Part shown: positions 22,407 to 34,444 of the stretch, in pieces
Layout of the letters: each line of letters begins with the position of its first letter
Numbering within the stretch: the first letter of the stretch is position 1
Assembly (NCBI GenBank): GCA_009801085.1
Contig: VNWV01000013.1
Span: 357,623 to 421,622, forward strand
Direction of reading: 5' to 3'
DNA from: Lasiodiplodia sp. COLG20
Lineage: Eukaryota > Ascomycota > Dothideomycetes > Botryosphaeriales > Botryosphaeriaceae
Length of the DNA stretch: 64,000 bases
Program-made: the position numbers and the translations under genes
The notes under the pieces: model-generated
What the model was told of the DNA's origin: nothing
The model's database searches: none
Seen by the model: the letters and a program-made list of their open reading frames with translations, nothing else

Positions 22407-25400
22407 CTATTCCTTGTCCACCGCTGCACCCCAAGCGCCGCCTCCAGGCCTATTCGCAAACGTTTGTTAGACTTCAAGAACAATGACTCTCGTCAGAGAA
22501 GAAGGGAGTGGGGCACTTACGTATGAATGATGATGCGCTCTCCCGGCTGCACATCCAACTCCATCTTGCCTCCAATATTCACGATTCTCTCCCGCGCCAC
22601 CCCGTCCGTCCCCTTCTCCTTCCTCACATACAGATTCAACCCAGCCTCACCCGCCCCTCCTCCCGCCATCCCATATGGCCGGAATACCCTCCTCTCACTC
22701 AGCATACTCGCACTCACCCTGATCCTGAACTCCATCTCCCTGACCACCCCATCGCCACCACCCCACTCCCCCTTGCCTCCCGACCCCCTCCTCAGCGCAA
22801 ACTGCCTCAGCACAACCGGATACCTCAGCTCCAGCACCTCAGGATCCGTAATCCTTGTATTCGTCATATGCACATGCACCCCGCTCTCGCCCATCCACCC
22901 AGGCCCCGCGCCGCTACCACCGCAAATCGTCTCGCCCACCCCAAACCCGGGCACCACCTCGCCGGACACGGGATCCCGCCCGCCCGTCCCAAACGACAGG
23001 ATGTTGCAGCAGCCCTGCGACGCGGCGCACGCGGCGAACGCGCCCAGCACGACGTCCGTGATGCGCTGCGACGTGATGGGGTTGCCCGCGCAGACGGCAG
23101 CCGCCGCGGACGGGTTGAGCAGCGTGTGCTCCGGTATGCGCACAGCGATGGGCGCCAGGCAGCCTTGGTTCAGCGGGATCGACACGCCGATCAGGCAGCG
23201 CAGCGCGTAGATGATGGCCGAGTGCGCGATGGCGATGGGCGCGTTGAGGCAGTTGAACGTCTCGCAGCCCGTGCCGGTGAAGTCGAAGAGGGCGGAGCCG
23301 GTGGCCGCGTCGATGGTGATGGCCAGGGTGATGGGCGTGCCGTCGTCCATGTGGTCGGTGAAGCTGAGGGGCCCGCTCGAGGGGCCGCGGGAGGCGGCGA
23401 GGGTCTTGAGGTAGTGCCGGACGGCGGTTTCGGAGGTGCTGGCGATGCCGCGCATATACTTGTGCACTTCGGGCAGCGTGTACTCGTCGACGAGGGCGGC
23501 GATGAGGGAGGCGCCCTTTTGGTTGGCCGAGATGGCGGCGATGAGGTCCGACACGTTGTCGTTGTAGGTGCGGGTGCCGCTGCAGTGCGGGTAGCTGGCC
23601 GGCTCGTCGACGAGGAACCGCCGCACCCGCTCTTCGTCGAAGACGCCGTTGCTGACAATCTTGAAGCCCATCGTCTGTGCACCCTCTTCGTACAGCATCT
23701 TGCTGTCGCTGGGCATTGACCCTGGGTGTGTCCCGCCGATCTCGGCGTGGTGGCCTCGGGACGCAACGTAGAAGATGATGTCTTTTCCGGCGTCGTCCCA
23801 GATTGGCGTGATGATGGTGATGTCGGGTAGATGGGTGCCACCAGCCAGAGGGTGGTTGCTGCAGATGACGTCGCCAGGTTTCAGAGACGGCCCCATTTTC
23901 TCGTGCTGGTAGCGGACCGCGTATTCCATCGAGCCCAGATGCACTGGAACATGTGGTGCATTAGCAACCAGCTTGCCGTCTGGTGAAAACAGCGCACAGG
24001 AAAAGTCGAGACGCTCCTTGATGTTGGTTGAGACCGACGTCTTCTGGAAAGTCCGTCCCATTTGTTCCGCGATCGACATGAACCTGTGCCCGAAGATGGA
24101 TAATCTGATCGGGTCGATGGCATCGGCACCCTCGCTATCCTTGTTGCTTGCTGAGGGAACGTGAAGCACAACGTGCTTGGAAAGGATTGTTGCCGTGGCT
24201 GAAGGCTCGACAACAATCGTCTGCGTGGCGTCGATGATCATTGCCGGTCCAGCAATCTTACTACCAGCCGTGAGGTTACCCAGGAAAAATACGGGCGTCT
24301 TGAGGTGGCCACCGTTCGCGAAATACACCATAGTCTCGTCATCCTGCTTGTCCGTACTGACGACAGTCGTCGCGATTGATTTCAGCTCTGCCTGTGGAGC
24401 TTCTGTGGGGATTGATAGAGATTTTCCGATGCCCCTGACCCGTATATCCTCGCAGAGAATAGGTCGGCCAGGTTTGTTGAAGCCAAATTCCCGCTTGTGT
24501 TGGGTCAGGAATTCCGAGGTGAAATCACCTGAGGCGGGCTCCAGGATCATGAGCAGATTGTCGGTGCCTTTATATCTCAGGTTGAGATAGACTTCATAGT
24601 CGATTCTGTCGGGGGGAATGCCGTCACCAATAAGCTGTGCCGTTACTTTCTATTCGAATGTGAGCCGTTATCATTGAGCAGTCATGACGTGCGAGGGTTA
24701 TACCTTTTTCAGTGCCATGACCCGCGCCTTGATAGACTCCATGGCAGTCTCGTCAAACACTCCCGAAGACGGTTCTTGCGCCTCGTGCACGATGTCTGCC
24801 AATGCCATTCCGTACGCTGAAAGGATTGAGGAGTAGCGATGGATTATCACAGTTCGAATATTCAATGATGAAGCGATGGCACAGGCGTGTTGCCCACCAG
24901 CGCCGCCAAAGCATGCCAGATTGTGGGCCGCTGTGTCGAATCCTCGGGCTTGCGTAAGTACTCGAATAGGCTTTGCCATGGATTCATTAGCCACGTCGAT
25001 GAAGCCGAGCGCAACATCTTCGGCAGACTTGTTCTGCCCCGTTTCCTCGTTGATCTGCCGGGCCAGCTCAGCGAACTTCTTCCGTGTGATTTCAATATCG
25101 AGAGCTTCGTTCTCATTCGGGCCAAAGATTTTGGGAAAATATTCTGGAAGGAGGCGGCCCAGGAACAGGTTGGCGTCGGTGATTGTCAAGGGCCCTCCCT
25201 TTCTGTAGCAGGCGGGTCCTGGATGTGCTCCAGCGCTGTCGGGTCCAACGACAAAAAGACCGTGCCGCCAGAAGAGAATCGAGCCACCACCTGCAGCAAC
25301 AGTGTTGATGTCTAGCTGCGGAGCTACGATAGTCACGCCTGCAGTTGTGTTCTCGAAGACGTGCTCAAGCTTGCCGTCATATCGAGAGACATCCGTCGAA

Positions 25401-26563
25401 GTGCCACCCATGTCGAAGCCGATGACTGGCGTGGGATCGGCGGGATCGAAAGATGTGCGTGCATGGCCGACAACGCCACCAGCAGGCCCGGAGAGGATGG
25501 CTCGGAGGCCGGAGAATTTGTCGTAGCTAACGAGACCACCGTCACTTTGCATGAATTCGCAGCGCGAGTTCTCAGATTGCAGGCCGTCAGAAAAGCCTTC
25601 CCGGAAGCCTTCCACATAGCGTTTGATTACCGGAGTAAGGTAGGCGTCGGCAGTGCATGATATTCCACGAGAGGTCATCTGGGCAAAATCAGTCTGTGTG
25701 GTCGTTCAGAGCAGAAATGAAGCTAACCTTGATCATTGGCAACAGCTGGCTTGAGAGTGAAACTTGCGGAAAGCCAATTTCCCTTGCAATCCTCTGAATC
25801 GCCAGCTCATGGTCTTGGAAGGTGTACGAATGCACGAGGCAGACAGCAATAGACCGGTAGCCTTGATCATAGAGTCGTTGCAAGTCCTTTCTGACCTGAT
25901 CTTCGTCGATCTTCTTCAAAATTCTGATGACTTCCCCACTCAACCCTTTTACCAGGTCTGGGTCTGTCTCCAATGCCGCCGCTATCTTGTCGTCATCCCG
26001 GAACGGGTTCTGCTGGTAGTCTTCAATTGTGACCCTCTCATCAATCTCGACGACGTCTTGGTAAAGAACATCGGGCCGCACAATCTTGAGTGCAAAGAGA
26101 TCAGGTCGGGATTGATTGCCTATCCGTAGGGAATCGGCGAAACCTTTTGTAATGACCAGCGCCACTCGCTCGCCTTTCCGTTCCAGCAGGGCATTCGTGG
26201 CAACAGTGGTTCCCATGCGGATGGAAAACTCCGAGAAGCCGGAGATGTTCAACTTCTGGTCCCTTGGATAAGGCTTGCCCGTAGCCTGCTCTAGGATACG
26301 TCGAATTCCCTCGATAGGTGCATCTTCGTAGTTTTGAGGATCTTGAGACAGGAGCTTGACGACAATGTCATCTTCTCGGCCCTCAACAATGCCCAAACAA
26401 TCCGTGAATGTGCCACCTCTGTCTATACAGAATCAATACAACGCCAAGCTATATGGAGTGCCACAACGTATCCGGTCATATGTCACGACAGGAAAAGAAA
26501 CTCACCGATGGCAATCTTAATCTTCAAGCCATCTACCTCAAGATCAACGTGGTGTGGAGACAT
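22407..26563 (-). CDS. 5-oxoprolinase (ATP-hydrolysing)
   Basis: Five exons: 26506-26563, 25728-26422, 24704-25678, 22521-24649 and 22407-22449; 3900 nt, 1299 residues, the usual length of eukaryotic 5-oxoprolinase (OPLAH/OXP1). Joining exons one and two yields [12 protein letters not shown], the N-terminal actin-fold motif. The HyuA part covers about residues 20-560 ([25 protein letters not shown]) and the HyuB part about 750-1285 ([40 protein letters not shown]-type region). The last small exon restores the family's ending, PGGGAWG. The enzyme opens 5-oxo-L-proline to glutamate with ATP in the gamma-glutamyl (glutathione) cycle in the cytosol. It faces a Dal5-type permease across a 793-base spacer with GATA motifs. 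A strong GC bias at 22.6-23.9 kb creates long antisense open frames that are not genes. Confidence 0.93.
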
Positions 26564-26926
26564 GTTCAACGCAGTTGCAAACAAAATGGACAAAGACGTA
26601 AGCTGTCAACTCACCGCCCTCCCAAGAAGTCGGGCGGTATATAAATGCGCGGGCAGTGTCAGTGGACGCTTGGAATGGATGGTCGATACGGGAGTCCTGA
26701 GAGCATCTGCGTGTCGGCGACATCGGCAGCGGAGGAATGCTGCATTGAGTGGCACATTGGCCGAGTTGGCTATCGATAGGCAACACAAAGAGGGGGTTGA
26801 CGCTAGTGTTGTGACCTGCTGACGGTCGATGATCGCGAGGGTCGGCCGCCCGTGTGCCGATCCGAAAGTGGTGGTCGAAAACGAGCCCCCTTCCAGCTAT
26901 CGTTTTCCCTCGCTTGTCCATCCATC

Positions 26927-26948
26927 CTTATCGCATTCGGCCGATAAG
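26927..26948. promoter_or_regulatory. paired GATAAG sites between oxoprolinase and permease genes
   Basis: CTTATC at 26927-26932 (GATAAG on the minus strand) and GATAAG at 26943-26948 face each other ten bases apart, near the middle of the 793-base divergent spacer. Weaker sites follow: GATAAC at 27109-27114 and TTATCT (AGATAA on minus) at 27224-27229. GATAAG is the core bound by fungal AreA/NIT2-type nitrogen regulators, which favour closely spaced pairs. This suggests joint induction of both genes when preferred nitrogen is scarce (inference). Confidence 0.5.
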
Positions 26949-27356
26949 ATATACTTTCACATCTCCAGTGGCAGTCAGCAGTGGTCGGCAGCACCCTCAA
27001 AGAAGCCGATCGGCCTGTGCTGAGGGGTGCCCGCAGAACCGAAACGTGCGACGCATCCCCGCGTCATCGGGATCTTGTCCCCGCAGTTGTCTTGCCCCTT
27101 GTGCCGCGGATAACGGCACATGTTTCTCCATCCCTGCATCCGCATACATGGGGGTAACATTCCAAGAACAAGAGCAGGTTCACTGTTGATAGGCCAAGTT
27201 CGATATCAATCCAGCCAGTTGCTTTATCTTTTCAATACTACCAGTCGTTTCATTTTGAGCTCGAGAGATCCAACTTCTAATTCTCCCGTGCTTCGGTGCG
27301 CACTCTTTCCAATTTCTCGTGTCTTATTACGCTTTAAGCAGACACTTCATTTCCAA

Positions 27357-29014
27357 ATGACCACCGAGAAGAAAGCGCCCGAAGGCTCGGTGCATGACAG
27401 CGCCGAAGACATTACGGGTGAAGTAATTGATGTCGCCGCCCGCTTCCTCGCAACCCTGGACGATGAAATCAAGGAGACTCCGATCACGCCGGCCGAGGCT
27501 CGAAAGGTCCTATGGAAGATTGATCTATCTATCCTACCTATAATATGGATCTCCACTATCGTTGCCGCTGTCGACAAAGTCGTCATATCGAACGCCGCCA
27601 TTTATGGCATGAAGGATGACACGCACCTTGTTGGAGATCAGTACGCTTGGGTCGGAAGGTACATGAAGAATTGTTTTGGATGGATATCTGACACACAGCT
27701 AACGCTTTTGGGCCAGCATTTTCTATTTCGGATATCTCATATTTGAATACCCAACTTCTTTTCTCATCCAACGACTCCCCGTGGCGAAGTTCTTCTCTGT
27801 CACCGTGTTGGTCTGGGCCATTATGATGTGCTGCACAGCCGCAACCCAGAACTTCGCTGGCCTTGCAGCTGTTCGCTTTATTATGGGAATGGCTGAAGCG
27901 TGTTTGTTTCCGGTCTGCAATATCATCACCGTCATGTGGTGGAAGAATCAAGAACAGCCCATTCGAGTTGCTTGGTAAGGCATTGTCCGGACGGAGCAAT
28001 GTGGCCTGATGCTAATGTGATGAGTCTAGCTGGATGTCTCAGTTCTCTTCAATATTCACCGGAATCGTCAGCTACGGAATCGGCAACGCCGACACAAGTC
28101 TTGCAAGCTGGAGGCTGCTCTTTTTAGTCCTTGGAGGTTTCTCTCTTCTTTGGGCCGGAGTCGTGTTCCTATTTCTGCCAGACTCACCGGCACAGTGCCG
28201 CTACATGACTGACCGCGAAAAGTTCATTTGCCTACAACGCATCAAAGACAACAACACAGGCGTGGAGAGCAAAGAGATTAAATGGTACCAGATTCGAGAG
28301 TGCTTGTGTGACCCGAAGACTTGGCTGCTTTTTATCTTCTCAATTGCTCAAAATATTCCCAACGGCGGTGTAAGTACTCCAGACTTCTGGTCGGCATTCT
28401 TCTGACTGTTGCAGTTGGTCACATTCGCCTCGATTATCGTTTCCGGCCTCGGCTATTCTGCGCTTATTACAACCTTGCTCGGGATTCCAACTGGCATCAT
28501 TGCAACGATCTGGGCATGGATATTGGCGTATCCTGCAGGACGCTTCAAGAATGTCCGGTGTATTATCGCAGCATCCTGCAATCTCGTCACCATAGTGTGT
28601 GCGGTACTCATGTGGAAGCTTCCTCGAACCAACAAGTCCGGTCTACTCGCGGCTTACTACATCTTCTACACGTACTGGGGTCCCTATGTGATAGGGTCAT
28701 CACTGCCGATGGTGAACACCTCGGGGCATTCCAAAAAGGTAACCATGAACGCAATCTATTTCATTGCTTATTGCACCGGCAATATCATTGGGCCACAAGT
28801 CTTTCGCGCCAATGACGCACCGGATTATCCGCATGGATATGCTGGACTTTTGGCATGCTTAGTTGTGGCCATGGCTGCAATTCTGGCGTACGGAGCGATG
28901 TGTGCCTATGAAAATAAGAGGAGAGATAGCGTTGGTGGAAAAGCAACAGGGACTGTAGATGCGTTTTCGGACCGAACGGACAAGGAAAAGGAGGATTTCC
29001 GGTATACTTATTAG
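27357..29014 (+). CDS. MFS transporter, allantoate permease (Dal5) type
   Basis: Four exons: 27357-27658, 27717-27974, 28030-28369 and 28415-29014; 1500 nt, 499 residues. Clean GT..AG introns. About twelve hydrophobic segments are visible, starting at residue 60 (ILPIIWISTIVAAVDKVVI). Between segments two and three is LIQRLPVAKFF, and AAVRFIMGMAEACLFP follows, the pattern of the anion:cation symporter branch that includes allantoate, nicotinate, pantothenate and vitamin H transporters. The central loop contains LPDSPAQCRYMTDREK, also typical. Located in the plasma membrane by inference. Because it is divergent from 5-oxoprolinase, 5-oxoproline or a hydantoin/ureide-like acid is a good candidate substrate, but the sequence alone cannot decide. 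Confidence 0.9.
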
Positions 29015-29394
29015 GAGCTTAATTGTCAGATCAAAGTTGTAGGTAGAAGTACGCACTTCGTGATTGACTCCCATGTCCTGCGCGTATTTTTGAGCAACCA
29101 AGGAGAGTTATACTCCATGGAGATGGAAGCTTCTAGACACGCTAGTGGCTTACTTTTGATTCCGTGGGGGCGAAGAAAAACCCCGCCTCGTTGCGCCATG
29201 CCGTCTCACCGCAACTTCGTGTTTGGAAGCGACCAGCCCAACTTCCATCTCGGAAAACATTCATTTGCATACCTGTTTTAGTTATGAATTTGGAAAATGG
29301 TAATGCTGGCTCGGGTATGAACGACCTTGATTGTGCGGCAAATTCAAAGGCAGAGGAAACCGATATCTGAGAAGTATAGCAAACTGCTTACGAT

Positions 29395-31677
29395 ATGCAG
29401 GCGACAACGGGATGTGGGGGATGTGAGATTTGTGTGCGGATGCTTGACCTCGTCAAAGGAAAGCAAGGACGCAGCATTATACTGGGGCCACCGGCGGCAC
29501 TTCTCGAAAGCGAATCCTGCAATACGCACGAATGGTTCTCCAACTTCTTCCGCAACCACAGCGAGATTACTGTTACCAAGGATGGGTCGAAAATCGTTCT
29601 CGGAGGACCTATTACAGAATACCCCAGGACGACTTATGGAGAGCTTTTCATTTCCCGATTGGGTCAATGCGATGTGAAAGACGGCATTGGAAGATCATTG
29701 GACCCCATGTGGATTGACGAGGAGATGTTTAAGAGCTGGAAAGAAATCTGTGAACGTGAGCACGGCGTAGAGTGTTCCGCAGCCAACGCTCATAGCCTGC
29801 CGCGCCCGGAGCTCACATGGCTTATTGACGTGGAAGAGCAGTGTCTTGTTCCAGCCCGAGCGGACGTCTCATACGTTGCGCTCAGCTACGTTTGGGGCCA
29901 AGTGAAAGTGGTGAAAGCGTCGACACAGAACCTACAGAGGTTGAGAGAGCCAGGTGCCTTTCTCCAGCCAGATCTGAAACTCCCGAAAACCATCAGCCAC
30001 GCACTCAGCGTTGTCCGCCTCCTCGGGGAGAGGTATCTCTGGGTCGATGCGCTCTGCATCGTCCAAGATGACGAGACTCTCGCCCATCTCATCAATAACA
30101 TGGCAGCAGTCTACGCCAACGCATGCCTCACTATTGTTGCTGCAGAGGGTACAGACGCTGAAGCTGGCTTGAGTGGCTTGAAGGGCATATCTGCACCGCG
30201 CAGCAACCCGTGCATCCTGACCTGGCCGGACGGAACGCAACTTAATTGGCCCAGCGAGGGTGGCATAAGTAACACAATATGGAACACACGCGGCTGGACC
30301 TTCCAGGAATATCTATTCTCTCGCAGAAGGCTCGTCTTTGTGGCTGAGTCTGTGAGGTGGGAATGTCGGAAGACGTGCTTTTGGGAAGAGCACCGGGAAG
30401 CCGGCGATCCACCAACATCCGAATCACATGCTGCATATGATAATGACGTAACAGCAGTTCGGATGGCATCTCTGGCGCGAATACCGCTCTTCCCAGATTT
30501 GGAAGCCCTCAAAGCGCTTGCATTTGCCTACAGTGAGCGAGACTTTTCGTGCAGCGAGGACGCAGTCAATGCATTCGCGGGAATCACAACAGCTTTGACA
30601 CGAAGCTTTCCTGGAGGCTTTCTTTGGGAAATTCCATTGATGTTCCTGGACGTGTCCCTGATTTGGAGATCTGCAACCTGGTATGATGGCGGGGATGAAC
30701 GCCCACCGTTTTACCGTCGTTGGGACCCACACGAGTCATCCGAGCCTGTGAAACACGCACCTACCTGGTCATGGGTCGCTTGGAAAGGCACCATGGTAGA
30801 CAGCTCCCTATGGAGAAACGAGGACTTCATCTTGTGGAATCCCGAGACCTGGTTCTACTCCGTAGACTACTTCAAACGCGTGGTTCCTCTCGTGCAATGG
30901 TCTATCAGACGGACTAAGGAATCCGTATCAATGGAGCTTCAGCACAACGAATGGTTTTCTTACAAGGCTCGCTATACTGGCCCCAACGGAAGCGAAGAGC
31001 GGCTGCCGATGGGATGGAAACGTTCCCTAATCGACCTCGAGGATCCAAAATGCTGGAGCTCACAGTTCGATGCCTACACACTTGACCTAAATTTCACTTC
31101 CAACAAGACTGCAACCCTGAGTAAGGAGAGAGACCCATTTCCGCCTCGATTCTACTACACGCATGATTCCATCGAGGGAGTAAAATTCAGCTATCCCATC
31201 CCACTGGGAGGCACAGGCCGAGAAGATGTGCATGCTACTGCCATCCATGAAAATATTACCCATGGCCGCTATCTATGCTGTTCCACTCATCGTGCCTTTT
31301 TTGAGATAGAGTATTCTTCCTCTAGCTCAAAAGACTACATTCTCATCGATCCCGAACTCAAGGCTTGCGGGGATGACCACCATGGATTCTTATGGGTGCA
31401 TGATCCTTCCCTTCTTGAGGAACTTGATAGGCAAGTGCTGTTTGGGGATGAAAAAGGCGAGTCGGTGCGTGTCGAGCTCATTGCCGTGTCGATGATGTAC
31501 AGACAAAAGGGTGGGAAGCGTTGGGCGCAGCCTTTGGGTGCCGAAGTGCCGCAGTGGTACAATGTTCTTTGGGTGGAGTGGATCGATGGAGTAGCGTATC
31601 GTAAGGGTGTGGGAGAGGTGAGCAGGGAAGTCTGGGAGTCAAGAGAGGGGGAGGCTATTGAGTTGGTCCTCGGGTAA
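29395..31677 (+). CDS. HET-domain (heterokaryon incompatibility) protein
   Basis: A single-exon frame of 760 residues. The three HET-domain blocks are present and in order: VSYVALSYVWGQ (about residues 157-168), RYLWVDALCIVQDD (about 211-224) and WNTRGWTFQEYLFSRRRLVF (about 296-315). A WVAWKG motif and a 350-residue C-terminal part without known domain follow. HET proteins trigger cell death when two incompatible strains fuse; many function with an adjacent sensor gene. No NACHT, WD40 or ankyrin domain is attached here, and no HeLo/SesA-type partner gene is visible next door. The first 60 residues are Cys-rich (GCGGCEICVRML), as in many fungal HET proteins. It converges with the transporter gene at 31845. 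Confidence 0.9.
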   Translation: MQATTGCGGCEICVRMLDLVKGKQGRSIILGPPAALLESESCNTHEWFSNFFRNHSEITVTKDGSKIVLGGPITEYPRTTYGELFISRLGQCDVKDGIGRSLDPMWIDEEMFKSWKEICEREHGVECSAANAHSLPRPELTWLIDVEEQCLVPARADVSYVALSYVWGQVKVVKASTQNLQRLREPGAFLQPDLKLPKTISHALSVVRLLGERYLWVDALCIVQDDETLAHLINNMAAVYANACLTIVAAEGTDAEAGLSGLKGISAPRSNPCILTWPDGTQLNWPSEGGISNTIWNTRGWTFQEYLFSRRRLVFVAESVRWECRKTCFWEEHREAGDPPTSESHAAYDNDVTAVRMASLARIPLFPDLEALKALAFAYSERDFSCSEDAVNAFAGITTALTRSFPGGFLWEIPLMFLDVSLIWRSATWYDGGDERPPFYRRWDPHESSEPVKHAPTWSWVAWKGTMVDSSLWRNEDFILWNPETWFYSVDYFKRVVPLVQWSIRRTKESVSMELQHNEWFSYKARYTGPNGSEERLPMGWKRSLIDLEDPKCWSSQFDAYTLDLNFTSNKTATLSKERDPFPPRFYYTHDSIEGVKFSYPIPLGGTGREDVHATAIHENITHGRYLCCSTHRAFFEIEYSSSSSKDYILIDPELKACGDDHHGFLWVHDPSLLEELDRQVLFGDEKGESVRVELIAVSMMYRQKGGKRWAQPLGAEVPQWYNVLWVEWIDGVAYRKGVGEVSREVWESREGEAIELVLG

Positions 31678-31844
31678 TTGCTGTGCTGTTCTTCCCAAAT
31701 TTAAACGGCGTTCATCTTTTGCTATTGCCGAATACTGGAACGTATCAACCTTGATTATCGATATACTTATTGTCTCTTCCATTTCGCCCCGGATGTAAGC
31801 TGTCAAAACAGCCATGTTCTCCGAGGGAAAAGCACCAGGGTCTT

Positions 31845-33647
31845 TCAGCTACTGGCGACAACTGGCTCTGGTCCTTTCTTTTTAATACCGGTCTTCGTTT
31901 CCGTATGTTCATTGCTGAGAACCACCTTTGACAGGAACATGCTGGCAATGATGCCGCACGCCGCAGTGGAGGCATACAGTATCCACATGTTCCTCATGCT
32001 CCAAGAGAATGCATCTTGGACGGCATGCTTTAGCGCCGGATCGTTGATGGTTCCGATCAACTCAACATTCGCAGCGGCATGATGTCCTGACAACTGGTCG
32101 CTGAGAGCTGCTGGCAGCCCCGCATGGGCGAAAGCTTTCTCCCGTAGCTCCATGCTGTTCTGAAAAACAACACCACCGATTACAATGGATAAGGCATTGG
32201 CCAGATTACACAAGAAGCCGAATGTCGAGGTTGCCGTAGCCGTGTCATCCTGTGCAACATGGGCCTGCAATGCGATCAGAGGGGGTAGAAAGCACAGGCC
32301 GATACCAACGCCTGCTATCACCTCGACGCCAACAATGGTTGCAATAGAGGTATCCGTGTTGAACAAAATAAAGAGACCCATGCCTAAGGTCATGAAAACC
32401 ATACCCGCTTGAAGGATCAAGCGGTATTCGCCGGTGCGGTGGATGATCATGCCGGAGCTGGCTGCAGCGGTGGCGGTGGTCAAAATAAGTGGTAAAACCA
32501 GCACACCGGAGCGAACAGGAGAGGCGCCTTTGGAGGATTGAAAGTAAAGTGGTAGGTAGTACTCAGCAGCCACGGCAACCTGTATGCTCGTCAGAATTTT
32601 CCCAAATCATCAGTGCTGAAAAAGGTGTAACACTTACGAAGGCAGTGACGCAGCCTGATAGCAAGCTAGCAATGTTCGACTTTCCCTTAAACAACCGCAT
32701 GGGCATAAGGGGATACACCGCCAGCTTTTTCTCACTGAAGATAAAGAAGCCGAGCATGAGTGCCCCAAACACCAGCAAACAAACCACCTTCGGTGAGCTC
32801 CACGGGAAAATGGCGCCACCGAAATCCAACCCCAGCAACATCATCAAGGTCAATCCCAAGATAGCCACTGTCCCGTACCAGTCAATAGCCCTGAAACCAT
32901 CCGCCATCTTCGTCTTCGGGTCATGTACGTTCAAGCATGCGGCCACCAGAACAAATGCTGCTCCAATGGCCGGCAAGTTAATCCAGAATACCCACCGCCA
33001 GCTGACCAACTGTGCCAACGCACCTCCTAATACGGGACCAACGCCGCCAGCCACCGCCCACGTCACATCTGTGAACACCATCCATAAGCTCCTCTTCCTC
33101 ATGCTGAACAAATCGCTGATCGTGATGGTAACCAGTTGCATCAGGGCGCCGCCACCAACGCCCTGCAGCGCGCGGCCAGCGATCAAGGCAGCCATGGTGG
33201 GTGCAGCGGCACATAAAATCGAGGCGACAAAGAAAATAGCAAGTCCCGCTAGCAGAATCGGCTTGCGGCCCCAAATGTCGGAGAATTTAGCCCACAGAGG
33301 CATGGTGGCGGCTTTGGCGAGAACATAGGCGCCACCGATCCAGGTGTAGCCAGCTGCGGAGTGGAGGTGAGCGGCAATCGTCGGTATAGCGGTTGCCACA
33401 ATCGTTTGGTCAAGAGCTGCTACAAAGAGCGAAAGCTGTGGAAATGGTTAGTGAGGTGTGCCGATGTCACATGTGTTGTGAGAAGCAGACGAACGTAGAG
33501 GGCGATGAGAATAGCAGCAAGGCGGATCTTGCTCCGCTGCGGCTGTGCAGACTCTTCATCGGCCGTTTCGACTTCCATTGGCACGATGGGTGGTCCTGTG
33601 GGCTCATTTGTTGGGCTCGGCCGAGCATTTTCGATTGTGTCACTCAT
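31845..33647 (-). CDS. MFS multidrug transporter, DHA2 family
   Basis: Three exons: 33495-33647, 32638-33435 and 31845-32579; 1686 nt, 561 residues. Exons one and two join as LIALYLSLFVAALDQTIVATAIP, the first membrane segment with motif LDxTIV typical of 14-segment drug:H+ antiporters. WGRKPILLAGLAIFF is the loop 2-3 motif A, and GRALQGVGGGALMQL the motif in segment four; GGVGPVLGGALAQLVSWRWVFWIN is motif C. The N-terminus is polar and the C-terminal tail is basic and likely cytosolic. The donor of intron one (GTTCGT) is non-canonical but gives the right family sequence. It likely exports toxic compounds or metabolites from the plasma membrane. Confidence 0.9.
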
Positions 33648-34444
33648 TTTCCCGGAAGATGATGAAAGGAGGGAGCCTGGAGGTCAGGTGGGGCACAGAT
33701 GCCTTTTTGTAGCGTTGCGGGGTGTCTTGCCCTACATTTCATTTCACTTGTCTCTCGAAGGGCGCGTGGGGGCTAAGCGCCAAAGTCACGTGTAGTGTCG
33801 AACCACGACACTGTTGCCCGCTCATTCCCGGCTTTCTCCTCTGCAGCTCTCAGTAATACCAAACCTGATCGCTGTGAGTCTTTGGGAAAGTCCGAATGGA
33901 GTTTACAAAATTTTAGGCAAGGTTGCACTAGCCGCACGTATAAACATTTTCTGTATCAAAATTCGAGTTAATCCCGGTCCTATCACCATTCTGGAGCCTC
34001 AACTCAATTAGAAATAAAGAAGGAAAAGTTTAGTGATCGAATCAATTTGAATGGGGCTCAGATGAATCTGCTATTAAGAGCTATGTTCAAATGTACCAAC
34101 TTAGGAGAAGGAAACACTGTATACAGGACCGAATAATATCATAATGTCGCCCTCACTTACTCCAATGGAGGTCAGCACATTGACTGGAATGCTTTCATTA
34201 TAGAAGCCAGCAACAGGAAAATCACATGGTCCACGCAGAAGTTTCCCAACTACTCTTTGCCGTCTGGGTAGCATCTATCATTCAGCCAGCAGTCTTCTAT
34301 GCTGTCGAGGCTTTTTGCAGACATCCAGCATACATCATGCTCTTTAGGAAAGATCTCGACCAATTTGTAGCCGGGAACTCAACTACTACACTCCAAACCA
34401 GAGATACGGATGGTGAAATATACTAAGCACTGTATTCGAAAGCC
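33648..34444. other. intergenic, nothing recognised
   Basis: Carries the promoter of the DHA2 transporter on its left and the tail of the FAD oxidoreductase gene on its right. Frames at 34226-34426 are short and not recognised. Confidence 0.35.

Noticed and set aside
22508..23719. A 403-codon open frame and other long frames antisense to the 5-oxoprolinase gene
   Set aside because: They arise from the high GC content of the HyuB-coding exon, are made mostly of Pro/Ser/Arg/His, and match no family, while the opposite strand is a full 5-oxoprolinase.
31845..33647. Treating the two transporters (DHA2 and Dal5 type) as one export/import unit with the HET gene between
   Set aside because: They belong to different families, are in different orientation and share no visible regulatory motif.
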